64,000 nt of DNA from Prolixibacteraceae bacterium (GTDB lineage: Bacteria; Bacteroidota; Bacteroidia; Bacteroidales; Prolixibacteraceae), in the NCBI GenBank assembly GCA_023229575.1, contig JALNYZ010000018.1, positions 1 to 64,000 on the forward strand, given 5' to 3'. The notes beneath the pieces were generated by a model. The model ran no database searches, was not told the DNA's origin, and saw nothing but the letters and a program-made list of their open reading frames with translations. The position numbers and the translations under genes are program-made. Below, one piece after another: positions 1 through 8,237 of the stretch; the first letter of the stretch is position 1, and each line of letters opens with the position of its first letter.

Positions 1-125
1 GAAATGTTTGAAATGTTTGAAATGTTTGAAATGTTTGAAATGTTTGAAATGTTTGAAATGTTTGAAATGTTTGAAATGTTTGAAATGTTTGAAATGTTTG
101 AAATGTTTGAAATGTTTGAAATGTT
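1..125. repeat. Tandem repeat, 9-bp unit gaaatgttt, about 14 copies
   Basis: Thirteen perfect copies of gaaatgttt followed by eight bases of a fourteenth. The array starts at the window edge, so its real length is unknown. The unit is three codons long and reads through in frame, but no gene was seen to use it. Confidence 0.97.
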
Positions 126-145
126 ACCGCTAATGATACTAAGCT

Positions 146-212
146 CCCTGAGCCTGTCGAAGGGGCTAAATAGTTAGGTTTGAAGATTCGGTCCCTGAGC
201 TTGTCGAAGGGG
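146..212. repeat. Two copies of a 20-bp CCCTGAGC(C/T)TGTCGAAGGGG element
   Basis: Copies at 146-165 and 193-212 are in direct orientation and differ at one base (ccctgagcctgtcgaagggg and ccctgagcttgtcgaagggg). Each can fold weakly through CCCT/AGGG ends. This motif is a common dispersed intergenic repeat in many bacterial genomes. It points to a repeat-rich non-coding stretch rather than a gene. Confidence 0.85.
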
Positions 213-356
213 TTTGAAAGGTGCTGAGAGGGTGAGAAAATGCGAAAATCAGGCCGGTACCAGAAGCTGAAGGGTCTTGTAGGAAGGATTGAATTTTAGA
301 ATTGGAGAAGTGGATTGCTAAGTTGGAATCGTATATAATTCATGACAAATGAGTCA
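213..356. other. Non-coding stretch downstream of the DUF433 gene
   Basis: No convincing gene. Together with the repeats at 1-212 it makes a gene-free stretch of about 356 bases. A short plus-strand frame from about 240 has no recognisable features. The toxin gene that often accompanies a DUF433 antitoxin is not here. Confidence 0.6.
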
Positions 357-545
357 TTAATCAGACATTTCAAGTACTTTCACCACCTGATCTTTGCTCA
401 CGCCTTCAAAGTCTTCAAGAAAGAGCTCAATTGAATCGCCTGTTTCCAAATAGTCGAAAAGATTTTTAATAGGCACTCTTGTCCCATAGAAAACAGGTGT
501 TCCTCCTAAGATTTCCGGGTCGATATTAATTATTCTTCCTTCCAT
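357..545 (-). CDS. DUF433 family protein (VapB-like antitoxin type)
   Basis: A 62-residue protein whose core, IDPEILGGTPVFYGTRVPI followed by LFDYLETGDSIELFLEDF, matches the DUF433 family. These are small winged-helix proteins often acting as antitoxins to PIN-like DUF5615 toxins. The frame is open further up, to an ATG at 629 and a TTG at 674. The family normally starts close to the IDPEILGG motif, so the ATG at 545 is preferred. The protein stops shortly after VVKVLEMSD, a few residues earlier than most relatives. No DUF5615 gene follows, so the gene looks orphaned. An antitoxin function is inference; the family call is firm. Confidence 0.8.
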   Translation of the reverse strand: MEGRIINIDPEILGGTPVFYGTRVPIKNLFDYLETGDSIELFLEDFEGVSKDQVVKVLEMSD

Positions 546-733
546 GGCAAAATGGATTGTTGTCTCAAATTTAAACAATTCTGGCGAATCGCAAGGTAAA
601 CCTAAAGGGAACGCAATACGATTTGGCATTATTGCCTTGCGATAATTGAACCGTAAAGTTTTCACCAAGTACAAAATTAATTTAGAAGATCACTGATTCA
701 CCAATTAAAAAAAAACATTGCAACTTTATCCTG

Positions 734-1348
734 TTAGTGACTCGTGCTTGGTTCTGAAAGGGAATGTTGATCTAAAATCGCTTGTCTGAGGTGATCATAT
801 GTAACTGAAGGTGTCAAATTTTGTAATGATTTTAACGTTATCGAACTTTTGCTCCGTTTGTAATTGTTTAGTACAGAAGTTGAAACAACATAAAATTCCC
901 ATTGGTCTAATTTTATTGGATCAAGGGTCACTTGATCTTTATGTTTTAGTAAGCAAAAGACATAAATGTTAGCGTGTCTTTTAGGTTCTGATTGTGTAAA
1001 AGTTTCACTGTCCCAAAATATACTTGCTTTAATTGAGAAACTGATTTTAGAATAATCTCTTTGATTCCATGTCTGCAAATACGATGCGGATTTAACTTCT
1101 ATTTTAATTCCTTCTGGACTTTCCAAATCATAAGGCCCCCATTCGTCGCGGATAATTGTTAAATCAATATTTAATGAGGAAGCTACGATAAATTCAGCAA
1201 ACCGTCCTCGAGTCGCATTGCTAATAATATCGGAAACACTCCAACGCCAAAAGTCAATAAGTTTCAAACCTGTTTCACGATCACTCAGAGTCAGTTGCTC
1301 CTCACCGGTCTTCTGTTTAATTGATATTTTTCCAAAGTTGGTTGTCAT
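734..1348 (-). CDS. PD-(D/E)XK nuclease-like protein of unknown role
   Basis: A 204-residue soluble protein with no signal peptide or membrane segment. The order Glu52 (GRFAEFIVAS), Asp74 (WGPYDLES) and Glu84-x-Lys86 (IKIEVKSASY) fits the PD-(D/E)XK nuclease fold: helix with Glu, Asp on one strand, ExK on the next. The ATG at 1348 is chosen over an in-frame TTG at 1366. The gene stands alone, with no methyltransferase or helicase partner, so it is not a recognisable restriction system. Nuclease activity is inferred from the motif layout only. Similar stand-alone proteins are widespread and usually annotated as hypothetical. Confidence 0.75.
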   Translation of the reverse strand: MTTNFGKISIKQKTGEEQLTLSDRETGLKLIDFWRWSVSDIISNATRGRFAEFIVASSLNIDLTIIRDEWGPYDLESPEGIKIEVKSASYLQTWNQRDYSKISFSIKASIFWDSETFTQSEPKRHANIYVFCLLKHKDQVTLDPIKLDQWEFYVVSTSVLNNYKRSKSSITLKSLQNLTPSVTYDHLRQAILDQHSLSEPSTSH

Positions 1349-1448
1349 AGTGGTTTGTGGTTGCAAGTTTTTTTCCTGGCCACTAAATTATTTGGCTAGC
1401 AGCAAATTGCTTATAGTATACAAATCTCGGGATATTAAATGGTACAGA

Positions 1449-3362
1449 CTATGAACTCGTCCACTTCTTCAACGCCCCAATATTCATCGAATTGACAATA
1501 TTCTTTGCCTCAGGTGTATAAAGAAAATCAATTTCATTGGTGTAATGTTCTGTAATTTTTCCACGGACCATCTTCATGGTGCTGTTGAGCATGTGGTTCT
1601 GCTCCGTAAAGGCTTCAGGAAGAACATGGATACAGGTAGGAAGCCATCTTTCAGGGAACATATTCTCAAATTTTCCTCCCTTTTTGTATTGATCAATTTC
1701 AGTTTTGATCATTTCAAGGGCTTTCCCATATCCGGCATCACTTTTGAGAGGGATACCCTGTTTTTCAAGCTGACGGCTGATTTCGGGAATATTTGGGACG
1801 AACATCCCGATGGTATATGGATTCTGGTTGTTGTAGAGCATGGTTTGCTCGATGATCGGCGACTGGTCGACGATTGCCTCTTCAATGCCCTCTGGGCTGT
1901 ACTTCTCACCGTCATTGCCGATTAGAAGGCTCTTGAACCTACCCAGGACATAAAGGAATCCATCTTTGGAGAGATAGCCCATGTCGCCGGTATGCAACCA
2001 GTCATCCACGATGGTTTCGCTGGTTGATTTAGGATTGTTCCAGTATCCTTTCATCACATTTCCACCTTTCACGATAATTTCACCTTTTTGTCCTGCTGGG
2101 AGTTCAATGTTATCACTATCAACGATTTTGCACTCCAGGAATTTAATAACTTTCCCCGATGAACCAAATTTAACGGCATCCGGTGAGTTGGCCGAGATAA
2201 CAGGGGATGCTTCGGTTAAACCATAACCCTGGTAAACAGGGATACCGATAGCACTGAAAAATCGTTGTAGCTCGATGTCAAGCAAGGCACCGCCTCCCAT
2301 GAAAAATTTCAGGTTACCTCCGAAATTGGCGCGTATCTTTGAGAATATTATTTTGTCATACAAAATCATCTGAGGCTTAAGCAGCGCTCTCCAGCCCTTG
2401 CCTTTGTTCCACCCATCTCCGTTGTATGCATAGGCTATCTTTAGCGCATGGTTGAAAAGTTTTTCTGTAAATGCACCCTTGCTTTGAATACCCTTTTCAA
2501 TATTCTTACGGAAATTTTTGGAAAGGGCCGGGACACTCATCATGATATATGGCTTAATTTCCTTGATGTTTTGAGGAACATTTCTCAATGTCTCAATCGG
2601 AGTTTTGCCATTCTGAATGGAGGCAACGGATGCCCCTTTCAACATGAAAGTATAGAGGCAGGCGGTGTGCGCAAAGGAGTGGTCCCATGGCAAGGTGGCT
2701 AAAGTGATGTATTCCGGGCCGATTTCCAGTACAGCATTGGCCTGTATGACGTTGATGGTATAATTGTAGTGGGTAAGCATAATCCCTTTCGGGTCCGCTG
2801 TTGTGCCGGAAGTATAGGAGATATTGGCCACATCATCGGGCTGGATATTCTTCCAAACCTGTTCAAAGGCTTTCTTGTTCTTTTCTTCCGAAAGCCATGT
2901 AACCCCTTTTGCAAACACTTCTTTAAAAGTTATTTCTTTTGTTCCGGGTGTGGCATCCCCATCCATAAGAATCACATACTCCAGCAGGGGAAGCTGATCG
3001 ATTATTTCGGCCAGTTTAGGCGCCTGTCCGGAAGAGATAATCAACATCTTTGCCCCAGAATGTTCTAGTCGGAATTTAAGTTCAAATGGCTCCAATTTAA
3101 CTGAAAGCGGAACATTGATACCCCCGCAATACAGAATGGAGAGTTCACTGATCAGCCAGTAGTTTCTTCCTTCAGACAGTAATCCGGCACGTTCCCCCTT
3201 TTTAAGCCCAAGGGCCATTAGTCCGGCGCCCAGATCATAGACGGATTGCTGAACCTGCTTGTAGGTAGAGGGAATATATTTATCCGTCAGTTTCTCCCAT
3301 AGCTGAGGATTGTTGGGAAATTTCTGAACACTTGTCTCAAATAGTTCGATCAGGGTTTTCAT
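1449..3362 (-). CDS. Long-chain fatty acid-CoA ligase (AMP-binding family)
   Basis: A 637-residue ANL-superfamily enzyme that would activate a fatty acid to acyl-AMP and then acyl-CoA. Visible motifs are the P-loop-like YTSGTTADPKGIMLTH, the adenine-binding GYGLTEASPV, the hinge/ATP motif WLHTGDMGYLSKDGFLYVLGR, and a C-terminal GEKYSPEGIEE segment. Length and motif order fit bacterial long-chain acyl-CoA synthetases. Its ATG overlaps the stop of the upstream galM by four bases (ATGA), so the two are probably cotranscribed and translationally coupled, although their functions are unrelated. No membrane segments. Chain-length preference cannot be read from the sequence. Confidence 0.93.
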   Translation of the reverse strand: MKTLIELFETSVQKFPNNPQLWEKLTDKYIPSTYKQVQQSVYDLGAGLMALGLKKGERAGLLSEGRNYWLISELSILYCGGINVPLSVKLEPFELKFRLEHSGAKMLIISSGQAPKLAEIIDQLPLLEYVILMDGDATPGTKEITFKEVFAKGVTWLSEEKNKKAFEQVWKNIQPDDVANISYTSGTTADPKGIMLTHYNYTINVIQANAVLEIGPEYITLATLPWDHSFAHTACLYTFMLKGASVASIQNGKTPIETLRNVPQNIKEIKPYIMMSVPALSKNFRKNIEKGIQSKGAFTEKLFNHALKIAYAYNGDGWNKGKGWRALLKPQMILYDKIIFSKIRANFGGNLKFFMGGGALLDIELQRFFSAIGIPVYQGYGLTEASPVISANSPDAVKFGSSGKVIKFLECKIVDSDNIELPAGQKGEIIVKGGNVMKGYWNNPKSTSETIVDDWLHTGDMGYLSKDGFLYVLGRFKSLLIGNDGEKYSPEGIEEAIVDQSPIIEQTMLYNNQNPYTIGMFVPNIPEISRQLEKQGIPLKSDAGYGKALEMIKTEIDQYKKGGKFENMFPERWLPTCIHVLPEAFTEQNHMLNSTMKMVRGKITEHYTNEIDFLYTPEAKNIVNSMNIGALKKWTSS

Positions 3363-4399
3363 AGGGGATTGGTTTCAAATGAATAGGTTGTTTTTGATTT
3401 GTAGGTCTCCCCTGGATGTAATTCGGTAGTCGGGAATTCAGGATGGTTGGGAGAGTCCGGATAGTGCTGGGTTTCGAGGGCCAGGCCGCTGTAACGGCCG
3501 AAGCGATTGCCCAAGGCTGGAATATAATATCCGGTATAGAACTGGAGTCCAGGTTCGTTCGTGAATACAGAAACAGATCTGCCGGTTTGCTCTTCCGAAA
3601 GTTTGGCCGCATAGACCATTTTTTTATGATTGTCGAGTACATAATTCAGGTCATAACCATCCGGTAAGGAACCGATATCTGCGCCAACAGCTTTGGTCAT
3701 TGAAAAGTCAAAAGGGGAATTGGAAACGTCAGCAATTTCCCCTGTAGGTATCAGATTTGAATTATTAACTGTTCTTATCCTGCTGTTTACGTGCAGTTTA
3801 TGGTTGAAGATATTTTCCTTGCCACCATTGAGGTTAAAGTAAGTATGATTCGTCAGGTTAACGACGGTGATCCGATCAGTAACTGCTTTGTATTCAATCT
3901 GCAACTCGTTCTTGTGGGTTAGTTTGTAGAGGATACTGATATCAAGGTTTCCAGGATAGTTCTCTTCTAGATGGACACTCCTGTATTTCAGTTCCAATCC
4001 AACGAAATCAGGCATCTCTATTGTTTTTGGCGACCATACCATTTTGTCGAATCCCGTTTGGCCTCCATGAAGATGGTTTGGGCCGTTGTTGATGTAAAGC
4101 TGGTAACCTACTCCTTCAACATTCAGTTTTCCGCCCGCAATTCGGTTGCAATATCTTCCGCAAACGGCACCCAGATAAGGATAATTAGCCAGGTATTCCG
4201 ATGACAGGTACTCATCAAGGGTGTTAAATCCAAGTACAACATTCTCTTTTTTACCAAGTTTGTCTGCCATCTCAATATCGGTAATGATGGCGCCGTAGTT
4301 GGTTATTTTAACCGAAATGCCGTTTGGATTGACAAGCGTATAGATAAATACCGTTTCTCCCTTTGGTCCATGACCGAAAATTTCTTTCTTGATGTTCAT
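3359..4399 (-). CDS. galM: Aldose 1-epimerase (galactose mutarotase)
   Basis: A 346-residue mutarotase interconverting alpha and beta anomers of galactose or glucose, normally feeding the Leloir pathway. Family signatures are GRYCNRIAGGK, NGPNHLHGGQTGFDKMVW (catalytic His region), NHTYFNLNG, LDNH, and the C-terminal LALETQHYPDSPNHPEFP with its catalytic Glu. No signal peptide, so it is cytoplasmic. First gene of a two-gene unit with the acyl-CoA ligase (four-base overlap). No other gal genes are nearby. The ATG at 4399 follows a 391-base gene-free region that should hold the promoter. Confidence 0.95.
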   Translation of the reverse strand: MNIKKEIFGHGPKGETVFIYTLVNPNGISVKITNYGAIITDIEMADKLGKKENVVLGFNTLDEYLSSEYLANYPYLGAVCGRYCNRIAGGKLNVEGVGYQLYINNGPNHLHGGQTGFDKMVWSPKTIEMPDFVGLELKYRSVHLEENYPGNLDISILYKLTHKNELQIEYKAVTDRITVVNLTNHTYFNLNGGKENIFNHKLHVNSRIRTVNNSNLIPTGEIADVSNSPFDFSMTKAVGADIGSLPDGYDLNYVLDNHKKMVYAAKLSEEQTGRSVSVFTNEPGLQFYTGYYIPALGNRFGRYSGLALETQHYPDSPNHPEFPTTELHPGETYKSKTTYSFETNPL

Positions 4400-4790
4400 A
4401 AAGTACTATTAATGATTTAGTTACAATGCAAGATCATCTTTCTCCTTCCTGATAAGGTACTCAAATGTTTCAGTTGGGTTTGTCCAGATCGTTAAGAATG
4501 TTCTCATTCAAGTCTTTTGTATTGGTCCGTTTTTAAACGGGCTCATTACCTAATATCCCCCTTGTGACTTTCCCCATGCTCCTTACCCTCTGCAAAATTT
4601 GGGGCTGTAACTGAGGCTAATAGCTATTGGCCAATGGCCAACTTCCTGAAGTCCCACAAGCGAATAAATTTAGTCATTTTTGATTTGGTTTTCTTCATCA
4701 AAATAATTTTTGGTAAATCGGCCGATAAATCTAATTTTACATAGAACATAACATCATCATCCCTAACTTTGGTAGTGATACTTTGAAATC
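4400..4790. other. Gene-free divergent region between galM and the phosphoesterase
   Basis: 391 bases with no convincing gene. It must carry promoters for both neighbours, but no perfect TAnnTTTG was found near either start. A short ggctaatagc/ggccaatggcc repeat lies at 4614-4640 and a small ccgtttttaaacgg hairpin near 4528. Confidence 0.6.
4614..4640. repeat. Short intergenic repeat of the GGCTAATAGC type
   Basis: aggctaatagctattggcc followed by aatggcca. A related sequence lies at 48833-48863 upstream of lolA. Both are built from interleaved ggctaat, agctattggcc and gctaa words and can fold on themselves. They probably belong to one dispersed intergenic repeat family. Confidence 0.5.
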
Positions 4791-5711
4791 ATGGGTGGAT
4801 ACGATATTATTGGCGACATTCACGGGTATGCCACTCTCCTGAGGCAACTCCTTACTGAACTTGGTTACAAGCGCATTGATGGTGTCTGGAGCCATCCCGA
4901 TAGGAAGGTCATTTTTTTGGGCGATTTCATCAACAGGGGGCCCGAAATCAGGGAGACTTTACTGATGGTTCGCTTGATGGTTGAGTCTGGCAGTGCCCTG
5001 GCGATCCTGGGTAACCACGAATATGCCGCTATCCTGTACCACATCAAGGATGACAATGGTACTTTTATGTCGCGCCACATTGCAGGAAACAGAACGCAGA
5101 TCCAGAAAACGCTGACGGTATTCAAAAATTTCGGGGAGGAGTGGAATGATCATCTGAAATGGATGCGAACCCTCCCTTTTTATCTCGATTTGGGAGCTAT
5201 CAGAATTGCGCATGCTTACTGGAACGAGGAGGAGATTGCCAAATTGGATGGGTATTTGCCAAAAGGCCGGCTGAAGAGGAAATTCATTCGGGAGATGCAC
5301 GAAAAATGTCCTGATATGGCCATCATCGTCTACAAATTATTGAAAGGGCTTGAATTCAAATGTCCAAAAGATTTAATCATCAAATGCAGCAAAGGATTGA
5401 GCCGGAAGGTTTTTACGCTGAATTGGTGGACAAATCCGATGGATAAGACCTTCCGGCAACTTTATTTTGGCGGCAAATTTATCCTTCCCGATTACAGTTT
5501 TCCAGTTGAATTGGCCCCCTCCTACAAGCCCTATCCATCCATTCAGCCTATCGTTTTTTTTGGACATTATTGTCTACCGGAAGGCGCAGCAATTTTGCAG
5601 TCAAATATATGTTGTTTAGATAGTTGTGTGGATACAACCGGCAAGCTGTCTGCCTATCGCTGGAGCGGGGAGAAACATTTGAATCCTGAAAATTTGGTGG
5701 TGGTGGGGTAG
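4791..5711 (+). CDS. Metallophosphoesterase (calcineurin-like, PrpE/ApaH-like)
   Basis: A 306-residue protein with the full metallophosphoesterase signature: GDIHG (Asp9, His11), GDFINRGP (Asp45, Arg49) and GNHE (Asn75, His76), with a late histidine in FFGHYCLPEG. Such enzymes bind two metals and cleave phosphate esters. Relatives include PrpE/ApaH-type diadenosine tetraphosphatases and serine/threonine phosphatases. The middle of the protein is longer than in ApaH, so the substrate is open. Cytoplasmic, single-gene unit. It ends at a pair of palindromes separating it from the convergent guaA. Confidence 0.88.
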   Translation: MGGYDIIGDIHGYATLLRQLLTELGYKRIDGVWSHPDRKVIFLGDFINRGPEIRETLLMVRLMVESGSALAILGNHEYAAILYHIKDDNGTFMSRHIAGNRTQIQKTLTVFKNFGEEWNDHLKWMRTLPFYLDLGAIRIAHAYWNEEEIAKLDGYLPKGRLKRKFIREMHEKCPDMAIIVYKLLKGLEFKCPKDLIIKCSKGLSRKVFTLNWWTNPMDKTFRQLYFGGKFILPDYSFPVELAPSYKPYPSIQPIVFFGHYCLPEGAAILQSNICCLDSCVDTTGKLSAYRWSGEKHLNPENLVVVG

Positions 5712-5781
5712 AGACGCAATTCATTGCGTCTCTGTGATACCGCCCCCCGTAAAAGAAGATAGACGCAATGAATTGCGTCTA
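5710..5781. repeat. Pair of mutually inverted GACGCAAT palindromes between convergent genes
   Basis: agagacgcaat-tc-attgcgtctct at 5710-5733 is an 11-bp-stem palindrome. tagacgcaat-ga-attgcgtcta at 5760-5781 is a second one with a 10-bp stem. Their 18-base cores are exact reverse complements of each other, so the whole stretch can also fold into one large hairpin. It sits between the stop of the phosphoesterase (5711) and the stop of guaA (5793). A bidirectional terminator role is plausible but no U-tract follows. Confidence 0.9.
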
Positions 5782-5792
5782 TACAGTGTTTG

Positions 5793-7319
5793 TCATTCCC
5801 ATTCGATCGTGGCCGGTGGTTTTGAGCTGATGTCGTAGACGACTCTGTTGATTCCTCTTACCTTATTGATAATATCGTTCGACACTTTGGCCAGAAACTC
5901 GTAGGGTAGGTGTACCCAGTCGGCTGTCATGCCATCCGTTGATGCCACGGCGCGCAAAGCAACCACATTTTCATAGGTTCTTTCATCGCCCATCACCCCG
6001 ACTGACTGTACTGGAAGCAGCATTACGCCTGCCTGCCACACTTTGTCGTAAAGTCCCCATTCCCTCAAACCCTGGGTGAATATCGCATCAGCTTCCTGTA
6101 GGATCCTGACTTTTTCGGGGGTTACATCAGAGAGAATCCTGATTCCAAGTCCGGGCCCCGGAAACGGATGCCGGCCAAGCAGTTCATCTTTGATCCCAAG
6201 CGCCCTGCCAACCCTTCTTACCTCGTCTTTGAAGAGCAGGTTGAGTGGTTCAACCACTTTCAGTTTCATCTTTGCAGGCAATCCGCCTACATTGTGGTGG
6301 GATTTGATGGTAGCAGACGGGCCATTTACAGAGACTGATTCTATCACATCAGGATAGATGGTCCCTTGAGCCAGCCACTTGACATCCTGTATCTTGTGAG
6401 CTTCGACGTCAAAAACTTCAATAAAATTTCTCCCGATCGTTTTCCTTTTCTTTTCAGGATCCTTAATACCTTGGAGGTCGTTCCAGAACTTTTCACGGGC
6501 ATCGACGCCTATCACGTTGAGACCCATTCCTTTGTAAGAGTCCAGGACATCTGAAAATTCATTTTTACGCAGAAGTCCGTTATCGACAAAGATGCAGGTA
6601 AGGTTGCTTCCGATGGCTTTGTGAAGCAAAACTCCGGCTACACTTGAATCAACGCCGCCGGAGAGTCCAAGTACAACTTTGTCATTTCCAAGTTTCTGCC
6701 GCAACTGGGCGACAGTGGCCTCCACAAATGAGTCAGCTGTCCAGTTTTGGCTGCATCCGCATATATCAACAAGGAAGTTTTTAAGCAATTGTGTTCCCTC
6801 TGTGGTATGGTATACTTCGGGGTGAAACTGAATGGCGTAGGTCGGTTCTTCCTCGATCTTGAACGCGGCATACTCAACATCCTCGGTAGAGGCCAATACG
6901 GTGTAATTTTCAGGCATACGTACAATGGTATCGCCGTGGGACATCCATACCTGTGAATTATCGCTGATCTGCTTGAATAAAGGGCTGTTATGCTCTTTTA
7001 CTTTCAAATGGGCCCTGCCATATTCCCTTGAATCAGAAGCTGCAACCTCTCCGCCAAAGAAATGGGCGAGGTATTGGGCGCCATAACATACGCCAAGCAA
7101 AGGCATTTTTCCCCTTATTTCGGAGAGATCTATTCGGGGCCCCTTTTCATCCCTGACGGAGTAGGGACTTCCTGACAAGATGACACCCTTTACCGAATCA
7201 TCGATGGGAGGAAAATGGTTAAACGGATGTATTTCGCAGAATACATTCAACTCGCGAACCCTTCGACCAATCAACTGGGTATACTGGGAACCGAAATCAA
7301 GAATAAGGATTTTTTCCAT
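5793..7319 (-). CDS. guaA: GMP synthase (glutamine-hydrolysing)
   Basis: A 508-residue GuaA converting XMP, glutamine and ATP to GMP. The N-terminal class I glutamine amidotransferase carries nucleophile Cys78 (LLGVCYGAQYL) and the catalytic pair in QFHPEVYHT. The ATP-pyrophosphatase domain has the PP-loop LGLSGGVDSSVAG. The C-terminal dimerisation domain ends PPATIEWE, as in other GuaA proteins. Cytoplasmic. Length is typical. The ATG lies only one base from the foot of a large hairpin (7321-7425), so the hairpin would form the end of the 5' leader if transcription starts upstream of it. Confidence 0.98.
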   Translation of the reverse strand: MEKILILDFGSQYTQLIGRRVRELNVFCEIHPFNHFPPIDDSVKGVILSGSPYSVRDEKGPRIDLSEIRGKMPLLGVCYGAQYLAHFFGGEVAASDSREYGRAHLKVKEHNSPLFKQISDNSQVWMSHGDTIVRMPENYTVLASTEDVEYAAFKIEEEPTYAIQFHPEVYHTTEGTQLLKNFLVDICGCSQNWTADSFVEATVAQLRQKLGNDKVVLGLSGGVDSSVAGVLLHKAIGSNLTCIFVDNGLLRKNEFSDVLDSYKGMGLNVIGVDAREKFWNDLQGIKDPEKKRKTIGRNFIEVFDVEAHKIQDVKWLAQGTIYPDVIESVSVNGPSATIKSHHNVGGLPAKMKLKVVEPLNLLFKDEVRRVGRALGIKDELLGRHPFPGPGLGIRILSDVTPEKVRILQEADAIFTQGLREWGLYDKVWQAGVMLLPVQSVGVMGDERTYENVVALRAVASTDGMTADWVHLPYEFLAKVSNDIINKVRGINRVVYDISSKPPATIEWE

Positions 7320-7320
7320 A

Positions 7321-7425
7321 ACAAGTGCCTAAAGTATTTAAAGTGCCTAGAGTGCCTAAAATGCCTAAAGTTGGGAGTGCCTAACTGTAGGCATTTTAGG
7401 CACTTTAAATACTTTAGGCACTTGT
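7321..7425. repeat. Long inverted repeat built from agtgccta units, between the DUF1080 gene and guaA
   Basis: The left arm 7321-7349 plus 7359-7367 pairs perfectly with the right arm 7388-7425, giving 38 base pairs. It is interrupted by one 9-base bulge (7350-7358) that is an extra copy of the agtgccta-type unit. The 20-base loop contains another copy. On the minus strand it follows the DUF1080 stop almost directly and ends one base before the guaA ATG. It may terminate the DUF1080 transcript or shape the guaA leader. Confidence 0.93.
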
Positions 7426-7426
7426 C

Positions 7427-8224
7427 TTAAAGTTTTCTAACCCAGATATTACGGTAGCTTACCGGGTTTCCATGATCCTGCAATTCAAGAGCACCGGCGC
7501 CATGGGCCACATATTTTGGTATGCCGATGTATTCGGTATGCCCAAACAGTGATATGTTGTTTTGAACCAATACACCGTTTTGAAGAACTGTAACACGGGC
7601 AGGTGAGAAAACAGTGCCATCATCCTTGAAGCGGGGTGCTGTATATATAACATCGTAAACCTGCCACTCTCCGGGTTTTTTGCATACATTGACCAGCGGG
7701 GCGTGCTGTTTATAAATAGATCCGGCCTGACCGTTGCGGTATGTTCTATTTTGGTAGTTGTCGAGAACCTGCAACTCATACCTTCCCTGAAGAAAGATTC
7801 CGGAATTGCCGCGTCCCTGACTTTCGCCCTTCACTTCTGCTGGTGTACGCCATTCGATATGAAGCTGAAAATCCATCATCTCCATTTTACTTTTAATACC
7901 ACCTGCTCCTTTAGCGACAGTCACACAGTTGTCTGCAACAGTCCAGCCGGATGGTTCACCTTTCGTATTGGTCCAGTTGGCATTGAAGCTTTCGGGTGTA
8001 CCGTCAAAAAGAGCGATAGCATCAGAAGGTGCATCGGAAGGAAGCTGGCCAGGGGTAACAACGGTAACTTCAGGATCCCAGAATTCAGTCATTTCCGGTT
8101 TCATTTTGGCAAGATCTTCTTTGGAAGGCTCAGCTTTCTGGGCTACTGGTTTTGCTGGTTCAACTTTTTGGGCGATAGAAGCAAAGGATAAAAACATTGC
8201 GGCTACCAATAATAGTGTTCTCAT
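7427..8224 (-). CDS. Secreted DUF1080 protein (3-keto-disaccharide hydrolase family)
   Basis: A 265-residue protein with a signal peptide (about residues 1-18, ending ASIAQ), then a Pro/Ala/Lys-rich linker, then one DUF1080 (concanavalin-like beta-jelly roll) domain from about residue 65. Visible family patterns are ALFDG, GWTV near the start of the domain, FQLHIEWRTP, GRGNSGIFLQGRYELQVLDN, and the C-terminal VSYRNIWVRKL. The family includes 3-keto-glycoside hydrolases of Bacteroidota and Planctomycetota acting on oxidised disaccharides in the periplasm. Substrate here is unknown and no keto-sugar dehydrogenase lies nearby. It follows the phosphohexomutase by 13 bases, so cotranscription is likely. 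Confidence 0.9.
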   Translation of the reverse strand: MRTLLLVAAMFLSFASIAQKVEPAKPVAQKAEPSKEDLAKMKPEMTEFWDPEVTVVTPGQLPSDAPSDAIALFDGTPESFNANWTNTKGEPSGWTVADNCVTVAKGAGGIKSKMEMMDFQLHIEWRTPAEVKGESQGRGNSGIFLQGRYELQVLDNYQNRTYRNGQAGSIYKQHAPLVNVCKKPGEWQVYDVIYTAPRFKDDGTVFSPARVTVLQNGVLVQNNISLFGHTEYIGIPKYVAHGAGALELQDHGNPVSYRNIWVRKL

Positions 8225-8237
8225 AGTTATATTTTAA

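Noticed and set aside
237..300. Short plus-strand frame after the CCCTGAGC repeats
   Set aside because: Fewer than 20 codons, Lys/Gly-rich, with no recognisable family.
7215..7430. Plus-strand frame with repeated Cys-Leu units
   Set aside because: It is a reading of the agtgccta inverted repeat and the guaA antisense strand.
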